Positions 33,118 to 41,973 of a stretch of 64,000 bases of DNA are shown in pieces. A program made the translations under genes and the position numbers. Source of the stretch: an uncultured Alphaproteobacteria bacterium (lineage in GTDB: Bacteria; Pseudomonadota; Alphaproteobacteria; Rhizobiales; Aestuariivirgaceae); assembly GCA_945957365.1 (NCBI GenBank), contig CAMFKI010000003.1:1-64000 (forward strand), read 5' to 3'. Below the pieces are notes generated by a model that saw nothing but the letters and a program-made list of their open reading frames with translations, did not search any database and was not told where the DNA came from. Position 1 is the first letter of the stretch. Every line of letters starts with the position of its first letter.

Positions 33118-33649
33118 CTTTTTGCTCACCCAGCAGGCTGGCCCGGTCGATCCAGTCGCGCACCGCCTCGCGGTTGGCGGGCGAAACCATGTGATAGAGG
33201 ACCTTGCGATAGAGATGCGCGGCATTGCCCTCGGGCAGCGCCACGGCACGGCGGATGCGGTTCATCTGCGGGCCCATCAGGCGCTGGCGCAGCTCCTCGC
33301 CCGCCTCGGTCAGATAAAGCAGGCGCTGGCGGCGGTCGGTCTCGCCTTCCTTCTGGAAAACATAGCCCTTGTCGATCAGCTCCTTCAGCACGCGGCCCAG
33401 ACTCTGCTTGGTGATCTGCAGGATGTCGAGCAGCTGCTGCACCGTCATGCCGGGATCGCGCCCGACGAAATGCAGCACCCGGTGATGGGCGCGGCCGAAG
33501 CCGAATTGCCCGAGGATGCCATCGGGATCGGACACGAAATCGCGGTAGGCGAAGAACATCAGCTCGATGAGCGCAACCGTCTCCTGCTCGCTCAGCGGGT
33601 GGTCGCTCCGGGTGTTGCCGTTATCTTGGGCAGAAATTACGTCAGCCAT
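33107..33649 (-). CDS. MarR-family transcriptional regulator
   Basis: A 180-residue winged-helix regulator. The DNA-binding region is MTVQQLLDILQITKQSLGRVLKEL, followed by the wing (KEGETDRRQRLLYLTEAG). I prefer ATG 33649 (MADVISAQ) over the ATG at 33691: it avoids 14 extra residues. There is no clear Shine-Dalgarno upstream of it. The start codon abuts the -35 box of the divergent ilvE-like promoter. If MarR binds its own promoter it could also control ilvE. It overlaps ompR by 11 bp. Confidence 0.9.
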   Translation of the reverse strand: MADVISAQDNGNTRSDHPLSEQETVALIELMFFAYRDFVSDPDGILGQFGFGRAHHRVLHFVGRDPGMTVQQLLDILQITKQSLGRVLKELIDKGYVFQKEGETDRRQRLLYLTEAGEELRQRLMGPQMNRIRRAVALPEGNAAHLYRKVLYHMVSPANREAVRDWIDRASLLGEQKDGG

Positions 33650-33650
33650 G

Positions 33651-33679
33651 TTGACATATTTAAACCCATTGGCTACGCT
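33651..33679 (+). promoter_or_regulatory. Predicted promoter of the ilvE-like gene
   Basis: TTGACA (33651-33656), a 17-base spacer and TACGCT (33674-33679) make a good sigma-70 promoter 86 bp upstream of the ilvE ATG. The -35 box begins one base from the divergent marR start codon, so polymerase binding here and marR expression must interact. Confidence 0.6.
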
Positions 33680-33764
33680 TGGCCAGTTCAAAATGCAAAA
33701 CGGGCGCGAAAGGCTGAAAAATCAGCCGCTTGCACCCTTATAGCCCGGACAGGAGCAACATACC

Positions 33765-34652
33765 ATGGCGAGCATTCCCTTCGACCAGCGCGACGGTTGG
33801 ATCTGGTTCAACGGCGAGATCGTGCCGTGGAAGGACGCCAAGGTGCATGTGCTGACCCATGGCCTGCATTACGGTTCCTGCGTGTTCGAGGGCGAGCGCG
33901 CCTACGAGGGCGTGATCTTCAAGTCGACGGAGCATTCGGTCCGTCTCAGGAAGTCCGCCGAGCTCATGGATTTCGAGATCCCCTATTCGGTCGAGGAACT
34001 GGACGCGGCGAAGGCGAAGGTCGTGGCGCTCAACGGCGGTGGCGACCAGTATGTGCGCCCGGTCGCCTGGCGCGGCTCCGAGATGATGGCGGTCTCGGCC
34101 CAGCACAACAAGATCCACGTGGCGGTCGCCACCTGGGCCTGGCCCTCGATGTTCGACCCCGAGACCAAGATGAAGGGCATCAAGCTCGACATCGCCGAGT
34201 TCCGCCGCCCCGATCCGCAGTGCGCGCCCGTTCATGCCAAGGCGGCGGGCCTCTACATGATCTGCACCATCTCCAAGCACAAGGCGGAGAAGAAGGGCTA
34301 TGCCGACGCCATGATGCTGGACTGGCAGGGCCGTGTGGCGGAATGCACCGGCGCAAACATCTTCTTCACCCGTGACGGCGCCATCCACACGCCGATCGCC
34401 GACTGCTTCCTCAATGGCATCACGCGCCAGACGGTGATCGCGCTCGCCAAGGAGCAGGGCCTCGAGGTGATCGAGCGCCGGATCATGCCGGACGAGCTCC
34501 CCGCCTTCAACGAGTGCTTCATCGTCGGCTCGGCCGCCGAGGTGACGCCGGTGGCGGAGATCGGTCCCTACACGTTCAAGCCCGGCAACATCAGCCGCAC
34601 CATGATGGACAGCTACACCAACGCGGTGCGGCCGAAATCGAAGGCCGCCTGA
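33765..34652 (+). CDS. ilvE: Branched-chain amino acid aminotransferase (class IV)
   Basis: A 295-residue PLP fold-type IV aminotransferase that interconverts Leu/Ile/Val and their 2-oxo acids. The PLP lysine is Lys159 in HAKAAG, at the position of E. coli IlvE Lys159. GLHYGSCVFEGERAY at the N-terminus and AECTGANIFF are class IV signatures. A D-amino-acid aminotransferase or aminodeoxychorismate lyase relative cannot be fully excluded, but size and motifs favour BCAT. The ATG at 33765 follows aggagc. It is divergent from marR-ompR-envZ. Confidence 0.9.
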   Translation: MASIPFDQRDGWIWFNGEIVPWKDAKVHVLTHGLHYGSCVFEGERAYEGVIFKSTEHSVRLRKSAELMDFEIPYSVEELDAAKAKVVALNGGGDQYVRPVAWRGSEMMAVSAQHNKIHVAVATWAWPSMFDPETKMKGIKLDIAEFRRPDPQCAPVHAKAAGLYMICTISKHKAEKKGYADAMMLDWQGRVAECTGANIFFTRDGAIHTPIADCFLNGITRQTVIALAKEQGLEVIERRIMPDELPAFNECFIVGSAAEVTPVAEIGPYTFKPGNISRTMMDSYTNAVRPKSKAA

Positions 34653-34678
34653 GCCGCAGCACTGCGAAGCATCCTACA

Positions 34679-34709
34679 AGGGCCGCACGGCGCAAGCCGG
34701 AGCGGCCCT
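34679..34709 (+). terminator. GC-rich hairpin after ilvE, possible terminator
   Basis: AGGGCCGC and GCGGCCCT form an 8-bp stem with a second inner stem (CGGC/GCCG), 27 bases after the ilvE stop. There is no T-tract, so it may end transcription only with other factors or protect the 3' end. Confidence 0.4.
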
Positions 34710-34775
34710 AATGCTTGCTCGCCACAATCCGGTCGCAACGGCGCGGTAGCTTCAGGTGCAATCCCGGAGGTTATC

Positions 34776-35204
34776 GTGAACAGTGTGTTAAGCCGCGCCA
34801 TTCGTATGTCCGTCGTCCCCGCCATCGCCGCCGCGGCGATCGTGGCCATGCCGCTCGCCGAGGCGCAAGCCAACAACAACATCAGCAACACCGGTGCTGC
34901 CATATTGGGCGGCATCGCGGGCCTCGCCGTGGGTGCTGCCATCGTCGACAGCGCGCATCAGCATCCGGTCTATTACCCGCCGCGCTACGCCTATCCTGCG
35001 GCTCAGCCCTATCCCTATGCGCAGCCCTATCCGGCCTATGCGCAGCCCCAGCCGGCCTATTATCCGCGGCCGGCCTATCACCCCGCCTATGGCGCGCCCT
35101 TCAGCCCGACGGGCGGCGTCGTGTGCTATCCCGGCAAGGGGATCTGCTACAACAACAACGGCTCGGTTGCCGGCAAGTGGACGAACCGCGTCTTCGGCTA
35201 CTGA
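34776..35204 (+). CDS. Secreted Tyr/Pro-rich small protein
   Basis: A 142-residue exported protein starting at GTG 34776 after a clear cggagg. It has a signal peptide (cleavage near AEA, about residue 29), a Gly-zipper-like hydrophobic helix (AAILGGIAGLAVGAAIV), then about 60 residues dominated by Tyr, Pro and Ala with irregular YPYAQPYPAYAQP repeats and a short C-terminal Cys/Gly/Asn domain (GVVCYPGKGICYNNNG). The zipper suggests membrane association. Function unknown. Confidence 0.75.
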   Translation: MNSVLSRAIRMSVVPAIAAAAIVAMPLAEAQANNNISNTGAAILGGIAGLAVGAAIVDSAHQHPVYYPPRYAYPAAQPYPYAQPYPAYAQPQPAYYPRPAYHPAYGAPFSPTGGVVCYPGKGICYNNNGSVAGKWTNRVFGY

Positions 35205-35232
35205 GTAGGACCGGCGCGGCCGATCGCGATTG

Positions 35233-35260
35233 ACGGAGGACAGGGCACCCTGTCTTCCGT
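35233..35260 (+). promoter_or_regulatory. Strong hairpin 12 bp upstream of the GMC oxidoreductase start
   Basis: ACGGAGGACAGGG and CCCTGTCTTCCGT pair over 13 positions with a single G-T wobble. The left arm contains GGAGGA, a good Shine-Dalgarno, but too far from the ATG at 35273. It may terminate the upstream gene, which ended at 35204, or influence initiation of the downstream one. Confidence 0.45.
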
Positions 35261-35272
35261 TAGTCTCGGATC

Positions 35273-36730
35273 ATGATTCACTGCGATTACCTGATCATCG
35301 GCGGCGGCTCCTCCGGAGCCGTCGTCGCCCGCCGCCTCGCTGACCGCACGGCGGGGCGCATCATCCTGCTCGAGGCGGGACGGAGCGACGAGGGCGACCC
35401 CGCCGCCGTCGACCTCAGGCGACTCGACGAGCAGACGGCGGATTATGACTGGGGCTTCCGGGCCGCACCGCTGCCGGGAGCGCCGCCACTCATCAACTAC
35501 GCGCGCGCGAAGCTGCTGGGCGGCTGCGCCAACCACAATGACTGCGCCTTCATCCGCCCGCCCGATTCGGACTTCGATGAATGGGAGCGGCGCGGCGCCA
35601 CGGGCTGGAACGCCGACGCCATGGCGCAATACTGGCAGCGCATCACCGACACCATCACCATCGAGACGGCACCCTGCCATCCGGCCAGCCGGCGCTTCAT
35701 CGAAGCGGGCATCGAGATGGGCCTCGACGAGGTCGATTTCAGCCGCGAGGTGCGGCAGGGCGTGGGATTGTTTCCGCTCAACGCCAGGGGCCGCACGCGG
35801 CAGTCGTCCTCGGTCGCCTACCTCCACCCGATCGTCAACCTGCCCAAGCACCTCGAGGTGTGGACGCAGTGCATGGCGACGCGCATCATCTTCGAGAATG
35901 GCCGGGCGGTGGGCGCAGACACCGCGCGCGGCGAAATACGTGCGGCGCGGGCTGTGGTGCTGGCGGGAGGCGCGATCCAGACGCCGCAGCTGATGATGGT
36001 GTCGGGCCTCGGGCCCGCCGCGCATCTGAAGGAGCATGGCATCTCCGTGGTGCGCGACCTGCCGCATGTGGGTCAGCACCTGCGCGACCATGTGGCCGCA
36101 CCCGTGGTGTGGGAGACGCATGAGGAGGTCACGGGCTGGGAGATCTGCCCCTTCGAGGCGACGATGATGCTGACGCTCGAAGCCAACGCCCCTGCCCCCG
36201 ACATCCTGTTCCACTTCGGCCTCAGGGTGCGCGAGAAATACGATGACGGGCGACTCGCCACCAGCGGCCCCGCCGTCAAGGCATCGCCCAACGTCACGCG
36301 CGCGCTGAGCGAAGGCCAGGTGCGGCTGTCGGGCCCCGGCATGGTCGACAAGCCGGTGATCGACCTCAACTACTTCGCCGAGCCCGCCGATCTCGACCTG
36401 CTGGTGAAGACCCTGAAGCTGACGCGCAGGCTGGGCCGGACCAACGCGATGCAGCCGCTGCTGCGCGCCGAGGTGCACCCCGGGCCCGCGGTGCAGAGCG
36501 ATGCGCAATGGCGCGACTACATCCGCAGCGTCTGCGAGACGGTCTATCACCCCTGCGGTACGGCCGCGATCGGGCGGGTGGTGACGCCCGACCTGAAGGT
36601 GATGGGTGTGGACGGGCTGTGCATCGTCGATGCCTCGGTCTTCGCATCGCTGATCACCGTCAACATCAATGCAGCGGTGATGATGGTGGCGGAGAAGGCG
36701 GCGGACTGCATCCTCGGGTCCCGCGCCTAG
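35273..36730 (+). CDS. GMC-family FAD-dependent oxidoreductase
   Basis: A 485-residue flavoprotein. The FAD-binding Rossmann motif YLIIGGGSSGAVVARRL is at the N-terminus, followed by LLGGCANHNDCAFIRP, and the C-terminal block HPCGTAAIGRVV...DGLCIVDASVF contains the catalytic His. Family members oxidise alcohols such as choline or glucose; choline dehydrogenase-like length is usually greater (about 550), so the substrate is open. No transporter or electron-acceptor gene is adjacent. Convergent with rluB, 19 bp apart. Confidence 0.9.
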   Translation: MIHCDYLIIGGGSSGAVVARRLADRTAGRIILLEAGRSDEGDPAAVDLRRLDEQTADYDWGFRAAPLPGAPPLINYARAKLLGGCANHNDCAFIRPPDSDFDEWERRGATGWNADAMAQYWQRITDTITIETAPCHPASRRFIEAGIEMGLDEVDFSREVRQGVGLFPLNARGRTRQSSSVAYLHPIVNLPKHLEVWTQCMATRIIFENGRAVGADTARGEIRAARAVVLAGGAIQTPQLMMVSGLGPAAHLKEHGISVVRDLPHVGQHLRDHVAAPVVWETHEEVTGWEICPFEATMMLTLEANAPAPDILFHFGLRVREKYDDGRLATSGPAVKASPNVTRALSEGQVRLSGPGMVDKPVIDLNYFAEPADLDLLVKTLKLTRRLGRTNAMQPLLRAEVHPGPAVQSDAQWRDYIRSVCETVYHPCGTAAIGRVVTPDLKVMGVDGLCIVDASVFASLITVNINAAVMMVAEKAADCILGSRA

Positions 36731-36749
36731 CGCTGCGGAACAGCGATGT

Positions 36750-37508
36750 TCAGAGCTTCGCGCCCTTCTTCCCGAGGTAATCCATCAGTTCCTTCACCTG
36801 CGCCGCAGGCACCTCGCGGACTTCGCCGGGGTGCATGTCGCCCAGCGAGAATGGCCCGTACTGGAGCCGCACCAGGCGGTTCACCACGCAGCCGAAATGG
36901 TCGAAGAGCTTGCGGATCTCGCGGTTCTTGCCCTCGGTGAGGACGCAGCGGTACCAGCGGTTGGCGCGGTCGCCCTGGCCATATTCCTCGACGAACTCCG
37001 CGCCGCGATAGTCGACGCCGTCGATGGTGATGCCCTGGGCGATGGCGGCGATCTCGTCCGGTTTCAACTGGCCCCTCACCCGCACGCGGTAGAGCCGCGA
37101 CAGGGCCATCTCCGGGCTCATCAGGGCCTGGGCGAGCGGCCCGTCGGAAGAGAGGACGAGTAGGCCCTCGCTGTTCACGTCGAGCCGCCCGACGTTCATG
37201 ATGCGCGGATGCGTGGCCGGCCATTCGGGCGGGTTGAGTGCGGGAAGGTCGAAGATGGTCGGCCGGTTCTTGTGGTCGCGGTGGGTGACCAGGATGTTGT
37301 CGGGCTTGTTCAGGAGGAACAGGCGCGGCAGCGGCTTGGTCTCGGGCGTGACCGGGCGGCCGTCGATCAGCACGGTGTCGCCCTCCTCCACCGGTGTGGT
37401 GGGCAGCGCAACGACGCCATTGACCGAGACGCGGCCATCGGCCACCAGGCGCTCCGCCTCGCGGCGCGAGCCGGCACCGGCCTTCTGGAGATAGACGTTG
37501 AGGCGCAT
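36750..37508 (-). CDS. rluB: 23S rRNA pseudouridine synthase (RluB/RsuA family)
   Basis: A 252-residue RsuA-family synthase with an N-terminal S4 RNA-binding domain (MRLNVYLQKAGAGSRREAERL) and catalytic Asp110 in GRLDVNSEGLLVL. This family includes RluB, RluE, RluF and RsuA; RluB is the most likely from size and the S4 domain. The start overlaps the moaD stop by one base (TGATG), making it the last gene of uvrC-pgsA-moaD-rluB. Confidence 0.87.
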   Translation of the reverse strand: MRLNVYLQKAGAGSRREAERLVADGRVSVNGVVALPTTPVEEGDTVLIDGRPVTPETKPLPRLFLLNKPDNILVTHRDHKNRPTIFDLPALNPPEWPATHPRIMNVGRLDVNSEGLLVLSSDGPLAQALMSPEMALSRLYRVRVRGQLKPDEIAAIAQGITIDGVDYRGAEFVEEYGQGDRANRWYRCVLTEGKNREIRKLFDHFGCVVNRLVRLQYGPFSLGDMHPGEVREVPAAQVKELMDYLGKKGAKL

Positions 37509-37759
37509 CAGCCGCCCGTGACCGGCGGGAAGAAGGCCACCTCGCGGGCGCCGGTGATGACGGCATCGAGGGCCACGTGGTTCTGGTCCACCGCGGCGCG
37601 CAGCGTGCGGCGTTCGGCCAGGGCCGCCGCCACCGCCTCGTCACGGGCACTCAGATGATCGATGAGGTCAGCGACGGTGATCACCGCGGCGGGAACCTCC
37701 ACATCCTCGGAGCTCCTGCCGGCGATCTGCCGGATGCGGGCGAAATACAGGATCTTCAT
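37508..37759 (-). CDS. moaD: Molybdopterin synthase sulfur-carrier subunit MoaD
   Basis: An 83-residue ubiquitin-fold protein ending in the required Gly-Gly (PPVTGG), which is thiocarboxylated and donates sulfur to precursor Z in molybdopterin synthesis. The N-terminus KILYFARIRQIAGRSSEDVEVP is typical. It overlaps both neighbours by single bases. In many alphaproteobacteria moaE follows moaD after pgsA; here rluB takes that place and no moaE is in the window. Confidence 0.93.
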   Translation of the reverse strand: MKILYFARIRQIAGRSSEDVEVPAAVITVADLIDHLSARDEAVAAALAERRTLRAAVDQNHVALDAVITGAREVAFFPPVTGG

Positions 37760-38367
37760 CAGTCGACGACGTGGCGGATGCCGGCGCGGAAATAATCATA
37801 GCCGGTGTAGAGCGTGAGGGCGGCCGCCACCCACAGCATTGCGATGCCGGCGGTGGTGGTGTGGGGGATGACGGTGTCACCGGCGGGGCCGGCGATGAGC
37901 AGGCCGATGGCGATCATCTGCACCGCGGTCTTCCACTTGGCGATCTTGGTCACCGGCACGGACACCTGCAGCTCGCCCAGATACTCGCGCAAGCCCGAGA
38001 CCAGCACCTCGCGCGACAGGATGATGATGGCGGCCCAGATATGTCCGCCGCGCAGGATGTCGTCGGCGCACAGCACCAGCAGCACGACCGACACCAGCAC
38101 CTTGTCGGCGATCGGGTCCAGCATGCGGCCGAGCGAGGATTGCTGCTTCCAGCGCCTGGCGAGGTAGCCGTCGAAAAAATCGCTGATGGCGGCCAGGACA
38201 TAGAGGACGAGGGCCGCCCAGCGCGCCTCGTTGCCGCCCCACATGATGAGTCCGGCGACCAGCGGCACCGCGGCGATCCGGCCATAGGTCAGAATGTTCG
38301 GAAGGTTCCACACCTTCGAATAGGTCACGGCCTTGCCTGATTCCATTCCATCCATTGCGCCGCTCAT
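37759..38367 (-). CDS. pgsA: CDP-diacylglycerol-glycerol-3-phosphate 3-phosphatidyltransferase
   Basis: A 202-residue membrane enzyme that makes phosphatidylglycerol phosphate. The CDP-alcohol phosphotransferase motif D-G-x2-A-R-x8-G-x3-D-x3-D is seen as [23 protein letters not shown], with several membrane helices. The start overlaps the uvrC stop by 4 bp and its stop overlaps moaD. Phosphatidylglycerol is the donor for Lgt encoded at 26870. Confidence 0.94.
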   Translation of the reverse strand: MSGAMDGMESGKAVTYSKVWNLPNILTYGRIAAVPLVAGLIMWGGNEARWAALVLYVLAAISDFFDGYLARRWKQQSSLGRMLDPIADKVLVSVVLLVLCADDILRGGHIWAAIIILSREVLVSGLREYLGELQVSVPVTKIAKWKTAVQMIAIGLLIAGPAGDTVIPHTTTAGIAMLWVAAALTLYTGYDYFRAGIRHVVD

Positions 38368-40289
38368 TCTGCACTCTCGTGGAAGTGATCGTAAATGGCC
38401 TGCGCCAGTGCGTGGCTGACCCCTTCCACCGCGGCGAGGTCGGTGACGCTCGCCCGTGATACTGCTTTGGCCGAACCGAAGGCCTGCAGCAAGGCTTTCT
38501 TGCGCAGGGGCCCGATGCCCGGAACCTCGTCCAGCGGGTTGACACCGATGGCCCTGGAGCGCCGCGCCCGGTGCGAGCCGATGGCGAAGCGGTGCGCCTC
38601 GTCGCGCAGGCGCTGGATGTAGTAGAGTACCGGATCGCGTGCCTCGAGCATGAAGGAGGCGCGGCCCGGCACATAGAAATGCTCGCGGCCCGCGTCGCGG
38701 TCCGGCCCCTTGGCGACGCCCGCCACGGGCAGGTCGGACAGGCCGAGCTCGTCAAGCACCGCCTTGGCCGCGGAGAGCTGGCCCTGGCCGCCGTCGATCA
38801 GCACGAGGTCGGGCCAGGCCTGCACCTCCTTGCCCTGCTCCTCGCCGCGCGCCTGCGCCTCTTCCTTGAGGAGCCGGCTGAAACGGCGGGTCAGCACCTC
38901 GCGCATCATGGCGAAGTCGTCGGAGCCGATCTCGTCGGTCCGGATGTTGAACTTGCGGTACTGCGACTTGATGAAGCCGTCGGGCCCCGACACGATCATG
39001 CCGCCCACCGGGTTCGAGCCCTGGATATGCGAGTTGTCATAGACCTCGATGCGGCGCGGCGGCTCGGGCAGGTCGAAAGCGCGCTGCACGCCCTCCAGCA
39101 GCCTGGTCTGGGACGAGGTCTCGGCCATCTTGCGGCCGAGCGCCTCACGCGCATTGGTGACGGCGTGCTCGACGAGGCTCTTCTTCTCGCCACGCTGCGG
39201 CACGGCGACTTCGATGCGCCGCCCGGCATGGGTGGAGAGCGCTTCCTCGAGAAGTTCACGCTCCTCGATGTCGCTGGACAGCAGCACGAGATCGGGAATG
39301 GGCTTGTCGTCATAGAACTGGGCGAGGAAGGAGGCCATGATCTCCGGGGCCTCATGGCTCTTGTCGGTCTTGGGATAATAAGCGCGGTTGCCCCAGTTCT
39401 GGAACGAGCGGAAGAAGAACACCTGGATGCAGGTCTGCCCGCCCTCCTGCGCCAGGCCGAAGACATCCGCCTCCTCCACCCCCTGCGGGTTGATGCCTTG
39501 CGTCTGGGTGACGAAGCTCATGGCCTGGATACGGTCGCGGTATGAGGCCGCGCGCTCGAAATCGAGGTTCTCAGCCGCCTCCTCCATCTGCCTGGCAAGC
39601 TCCGCCTTCACCACCTGGCTCTTGCCGTTGAGGAAAGCCTCGGCCTCCCTGGCGAGTTCGCCATAGGCTTGCGGGTCGATGTAATTCACGCAAGGGGCCG
39701 CGCAACGCTTGATCTGGTAGAGCAGGCACGGCCTGGTGCGGTTGGCGTAGACGCTGTCGGTGCAGGTGCGCAGGAGAAACGCCTTCTGCAGCGTGTTGAT
39801 GGCGCGGTTCACCGCCCCGGCCGAGGCGAAGGGGCCGAAATAGCTGCCCTTGCGGTTGCGGGCACCCCGGTGCTTCACCAGCTGCGCCACGCCGTGGTCC
39901 TTCGCAATCAGGATATAAGGGAAAGACTTGTCGTCCCTGAGGATGACGTTGAAGCGCGGCTTCAGCTTCTTGATGAGGTTGGCCTCGAGCAGCAGCGCCT
40001 CGGCCTCGGTGGCCGTCGTCACGAACTCCATGTTGGCGGTGAGCGCGATCATGGTGGAGATGCGCGCCGTGTGGCCCCACAGGCGGGTATAGTTCGACAC
40101 GCGGTTCTTCAGGTTGCGCGCCTTGCCGACGTAGATGACGTCGCCCTTGGCGTCATACATGCGGTAGACGCCGGGCTTGGCCGGAAGCCTCGAAACGAAG
40201 TCGCGGATGAGGTCCGCACCCCGTCCGTCGGGGACGGGCGACTCGTCTGGTGCCTGTGAAGGTTCGGAAGTCATCGGGTTCTCATACAT
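38364..40289 (-). CDS. uvrC: Excinuclease ABC subunit C
   Basis: A 641-residue nucleotide-excision-repair nuclease. In order: a GIY-YIG domain ([20 protein letters not shown]), a UVR helix (about residues 220-255), an RNase H-like endonuclease domain ([32 protein letters not shown]) and C-terminal helix-hairpin-helix motifs ([18 protein letters not shown]). The length is normal. Two starts are possible, 40289 and an ATG 15 bases downstream; ggaggg directly precedes the first. First gene of the overlapping uvrC-pgsA-moaD-rluB operon. Confidence 0.95.
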   Translation of the reverse strand: MYENPMTSEPSQAPDESPVPDGRGADLIRDFVSRLPAKPGVYRMYDAKGDVIYVGKARNLKNRVSNYTRLWGHTARISTMIALTANMEFVTTATEAEALLLEANLIKKLKPRFNVILRDDKSFPYILIAKDHGVAQLVKHRGARNRKGSYFGPFASAGAVNRAINTLQKAFLLRTCTDSVYANRTRPCLLYQIKRCAAPCVNYIDPQAYGELAREAEAFLNGKSQVVKAELARQMEEAAENLDFERAASYRDRIQAMSFVTQTQGINPQGVEEADVFGLAQEGGQTCIQVFFFRSFQNWGNRAYYPKTDKSHEAPEIMASFLAQFYDDKPIPDLVLLSSDIEERELLEEALSTHAGRRIEVAVPQRGEKKSLVEHAVTNAREALGRKMAETSSQTRLLEGVQRAFDLPEPPRRIEVYDNSHIQGSNPVGGMIVSGPDGFIKSQYRKFNIRTDEIGSDDFAMMREVLTRRFSRLLKEEAQARGEEQGKEVQAWPDLVLIDGGQGQLSAAKAVLDELGLSDLPVAGVAKGPDRDAGREHFYVPGRASFMLEARDPVLYYIQRLRDEAHRFAIGSHRARRSRAIGVNPLDEVPGIGPLRKKALLQAFGSAKAVSRASVTDLAAVEGVSHALAQAIYDHFHESAE

Positions 40290-40330
40290 CCCTCCCCCTC
40301 AGGTGGGGAAGGCGGAACCCCACGGCAACG

Positions 40331-40357
40331 AAAAAACCGGCGCCAAAGGGGCGCCGG
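40331..40357 (-). terminator. Rho-independent terminator after the first BA14K gene
   Basis: On the minus strand CCGGCGCC, a 5-base loop and GGCGCCGG are followed by TTTTTT. It lies 30 bp downstream of the stop at 40387, ending the BA14K transcript before uvrC. Confidence 0.85.
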
Positions 40358-40386
40358 CCGTTCGCTTGAGCTTGGATTCCGAGTGC

Positions 40387-40890
40387 TTAGCCGCCGTAGG
40401 GGCTGATGCACTGGCGGACCTGGCCGCTGTAGGCGATCCACGTGTTGTTGCGCGGATTGTAGGACCGGTAGCGGCTTTCGCACCATGCGACGTGGCGGTT
40501 GCCATTGCTGCCGGCGATCGCGACGCCCACGCCCACACCGATGGCAGGCGCGATCCACCACTGGTTGGAGTACCAATATCCATTGTAATGGTAACGGCAA
40601 TAATTGGTCCAGCCGTTGCAGCGCCGGCCATATCTGGGATTCCAGTAGTTGGGGCGGTGATAGTAGTTGTAGTTGGGACGGCGATAGTAGTTGCCGTGAT
40701 ACCCATTGTAGTGGCCGCCGTTATAGCCGCCGCCGCCACCGCGATAGCCCACGTCAATGACGGACGACGTCGCGGCAGCCGGCGCCACGGCCGGCATGAT
40801 CATCACCGGCAGGGCCGAAGCCTGTGGTGCGGCAAGTCCGATCGCTCCGGCGACAACCGCAGCGAGTGTGAAGAATCGGGCTTTGAACAT
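40387..40890 (-). CDS. BA14K-family secreted protein, copy A
   Basis: A 167-residue exported protein. The signal peptide runs MFKARFFTLAAVVAGAIG to about ASA, followed by a Gly/Tyr/Asn-rich stretch with (H/Y)NGY and RRPNYNYYH repeats, a short hydrophobic helix (WWIAPAIGVGVGVAIAG) and the BA14K signature HVAWCESRYRSYNP...C at the C-terminus. BA14K of Brucella was described as an immunoreactive, lectin-like protein. The ATG at 40890 is chosen for its signal peptide. A clear terminator follows. Confidence 0.85.
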   Translation of the reverse strand: MFKARFFTLAAVVAGAIGLAAPQASALPVMIMPAVAPAAATSSVIDVGYRGGGGGYNGGHYNGYHGNYYRRPNYNYYHRPNYWNPRYGRRCNGWTNYCRYHYNGYWYSNQWWIAPAIGVGVGVAIAGSNGNRHVAWCESRYRSYNPRNNTWIAYSGQVRQCISPYGG

Positions 40891-41002
40891 GAATTGCGGT
40901 CTCCCTTGGGTGCAATGCCGGGATGTCAGCATGCCCGGCATCGCGGTTCAACTATAAGTTATGATACGACGTCCGACGCGTTGGACAGGCGTTGGCCCTT
41001 CG

Positions 41003-41452
41003 TCAATACGGGCTGACGCACTGGTTGACCCGCCCGCTGTAGGAAACCCAGGTGTTGGTGCGCGGGTTGTAGGAGCGGTAGCGGTCGAGGCACCACTGCA
41101 CGTGGCGGCTGCCATAGCCGCCGTGGTAACCGCCATCCGCGACATAGGCACCCGCCGCGCCCAGCGCGACGCCGGCGCCGACGACCGGGAACAGCCACCA
41201 CGGATTTTCATAATAGTAACCGCCATGGTGATAGCGGCAGCGGTTGTTCCAGCTGCCGCAGCGCATGCCATCGTAGCGGCGGTTGTAGACGCGGTTGCGG
41301 TCGTACTTGGAGCGCACATCCGTCAGCAGGCTGGCACTGCCCTGTTCGATCCCCGGCGCCGGCTGAATGGGGAAGGCCGAGGCTTGCGTGGCGGAGAGGC
41401 CCGAGAGGCCTGCGCCCAGGGCGGCGAGCGCAATGATGGTGTGTTTCAGCAT
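41003..41452 (-). CDS. BA14K-family secreted protein, copy B
   Basis: A 149-residue exported protein with a signal peptide (MLKHTIIALAALGAG, cleavage near ASA), a CGSWNNRCRYHHGGYYYENPWW segment, a Gly/Ala-rich helix and the C-terminal BA14K block HVQWCLDRYRSYNPRTNTW. It is a clear paralogue of copy A, which lies 112 bp downstream, and both keep the four cysteines around the helix. Whether the two are cotranscribed is uncertain. Probably envelope-associated. Confidence 0.85.
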   Translation of the reverse strand: MLKHTIIALAALGAGLSGLSATQASAFPIQPAPGIEQGSASLLTDVRSKYDRNRVYNRRYDGMRCGSWNNRCRYHHGGYYYENPWWLFPVVGAGVALGAAGAYVADGGYHGGYGSRHVQWCLDRYRSYNPRTNTWVSYSGRVNQCVSPY

Positions 41453-41574
41453 GTCTTCGTACTCCCTTGCAGGGCCATGGGCTTTCCACGGCGGAAAAGC
41501 GCCGATGGGCATGCGGGGAGAACGGGACGTTGCGAGGATAGTTCCGCTCAGGGCGTGAAGGTGCAGAACAGCAC

Positions 41575-41973
41575 CTAGCGCTGGCGCTCGATCTCGACGC
41601 CGACGCTGCGGGCATTGCGGATGATATCGGGCTTTTCCACCCGCACGCGGGCGGCCGCCACGCGCTTGTCGCGCAGGCAGGCGGCGGCGATCTTCTCGCA
41701 CAGGGTCTCGACCAGGTTGATGTGGCCGTCGGCGATGATCTGCTCGACCTTCTTCACCACGATCTCGTAGGACACCACGTGGCCGATGTCGTCGCCTTGC
41801 GGCCCGTCACCCTCGTTCACCGAGAGATCGATGTTGACGATGATGCGCTGCGGATCGACTTTCTCATGCTCGTAGATGCCGATCAGCGCCATCATCTCGA
41901 GGTCGCGCACGAAGACATGGCGCAGGCCCGAGGCGGCGCTCGCCACGTGGTGGCTGATCATCGGCTTCTTCAT
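41575..41973 (-). CDS. folB: Dihydroneopterin aldolase
   Basis: A 132-residue FolB that converts 7,8-dihydroneopterin to 6-hydroxymethyl-dihydropterin in folate synthesis. Landmarks are the N-terminal VRDLEMMALIGIYEHEK with the catalytic Glu, DIGHVVSYEIVVKKVEQII and the C-terminal VRVEKPDIIRNARSVGVEI. The start overlaps the upstream SDR gene by 4 bp, and that SDR carries a pteridine-reductase signature, so both may serve pterin metabolism. Confidence 0.93.
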   Translation of the reverse strand: MKKPMISHHVASAASGLRHVFVRDLEMMALIGIYEHEKVDPQRIIVNIDLSVNEGDGPQGDDIGHVVSYEIVVKKVEQIIADGHINLVETLCEKIAAACLRDKRVAAARVRVEKPDIIRNARSVGVEIERQR

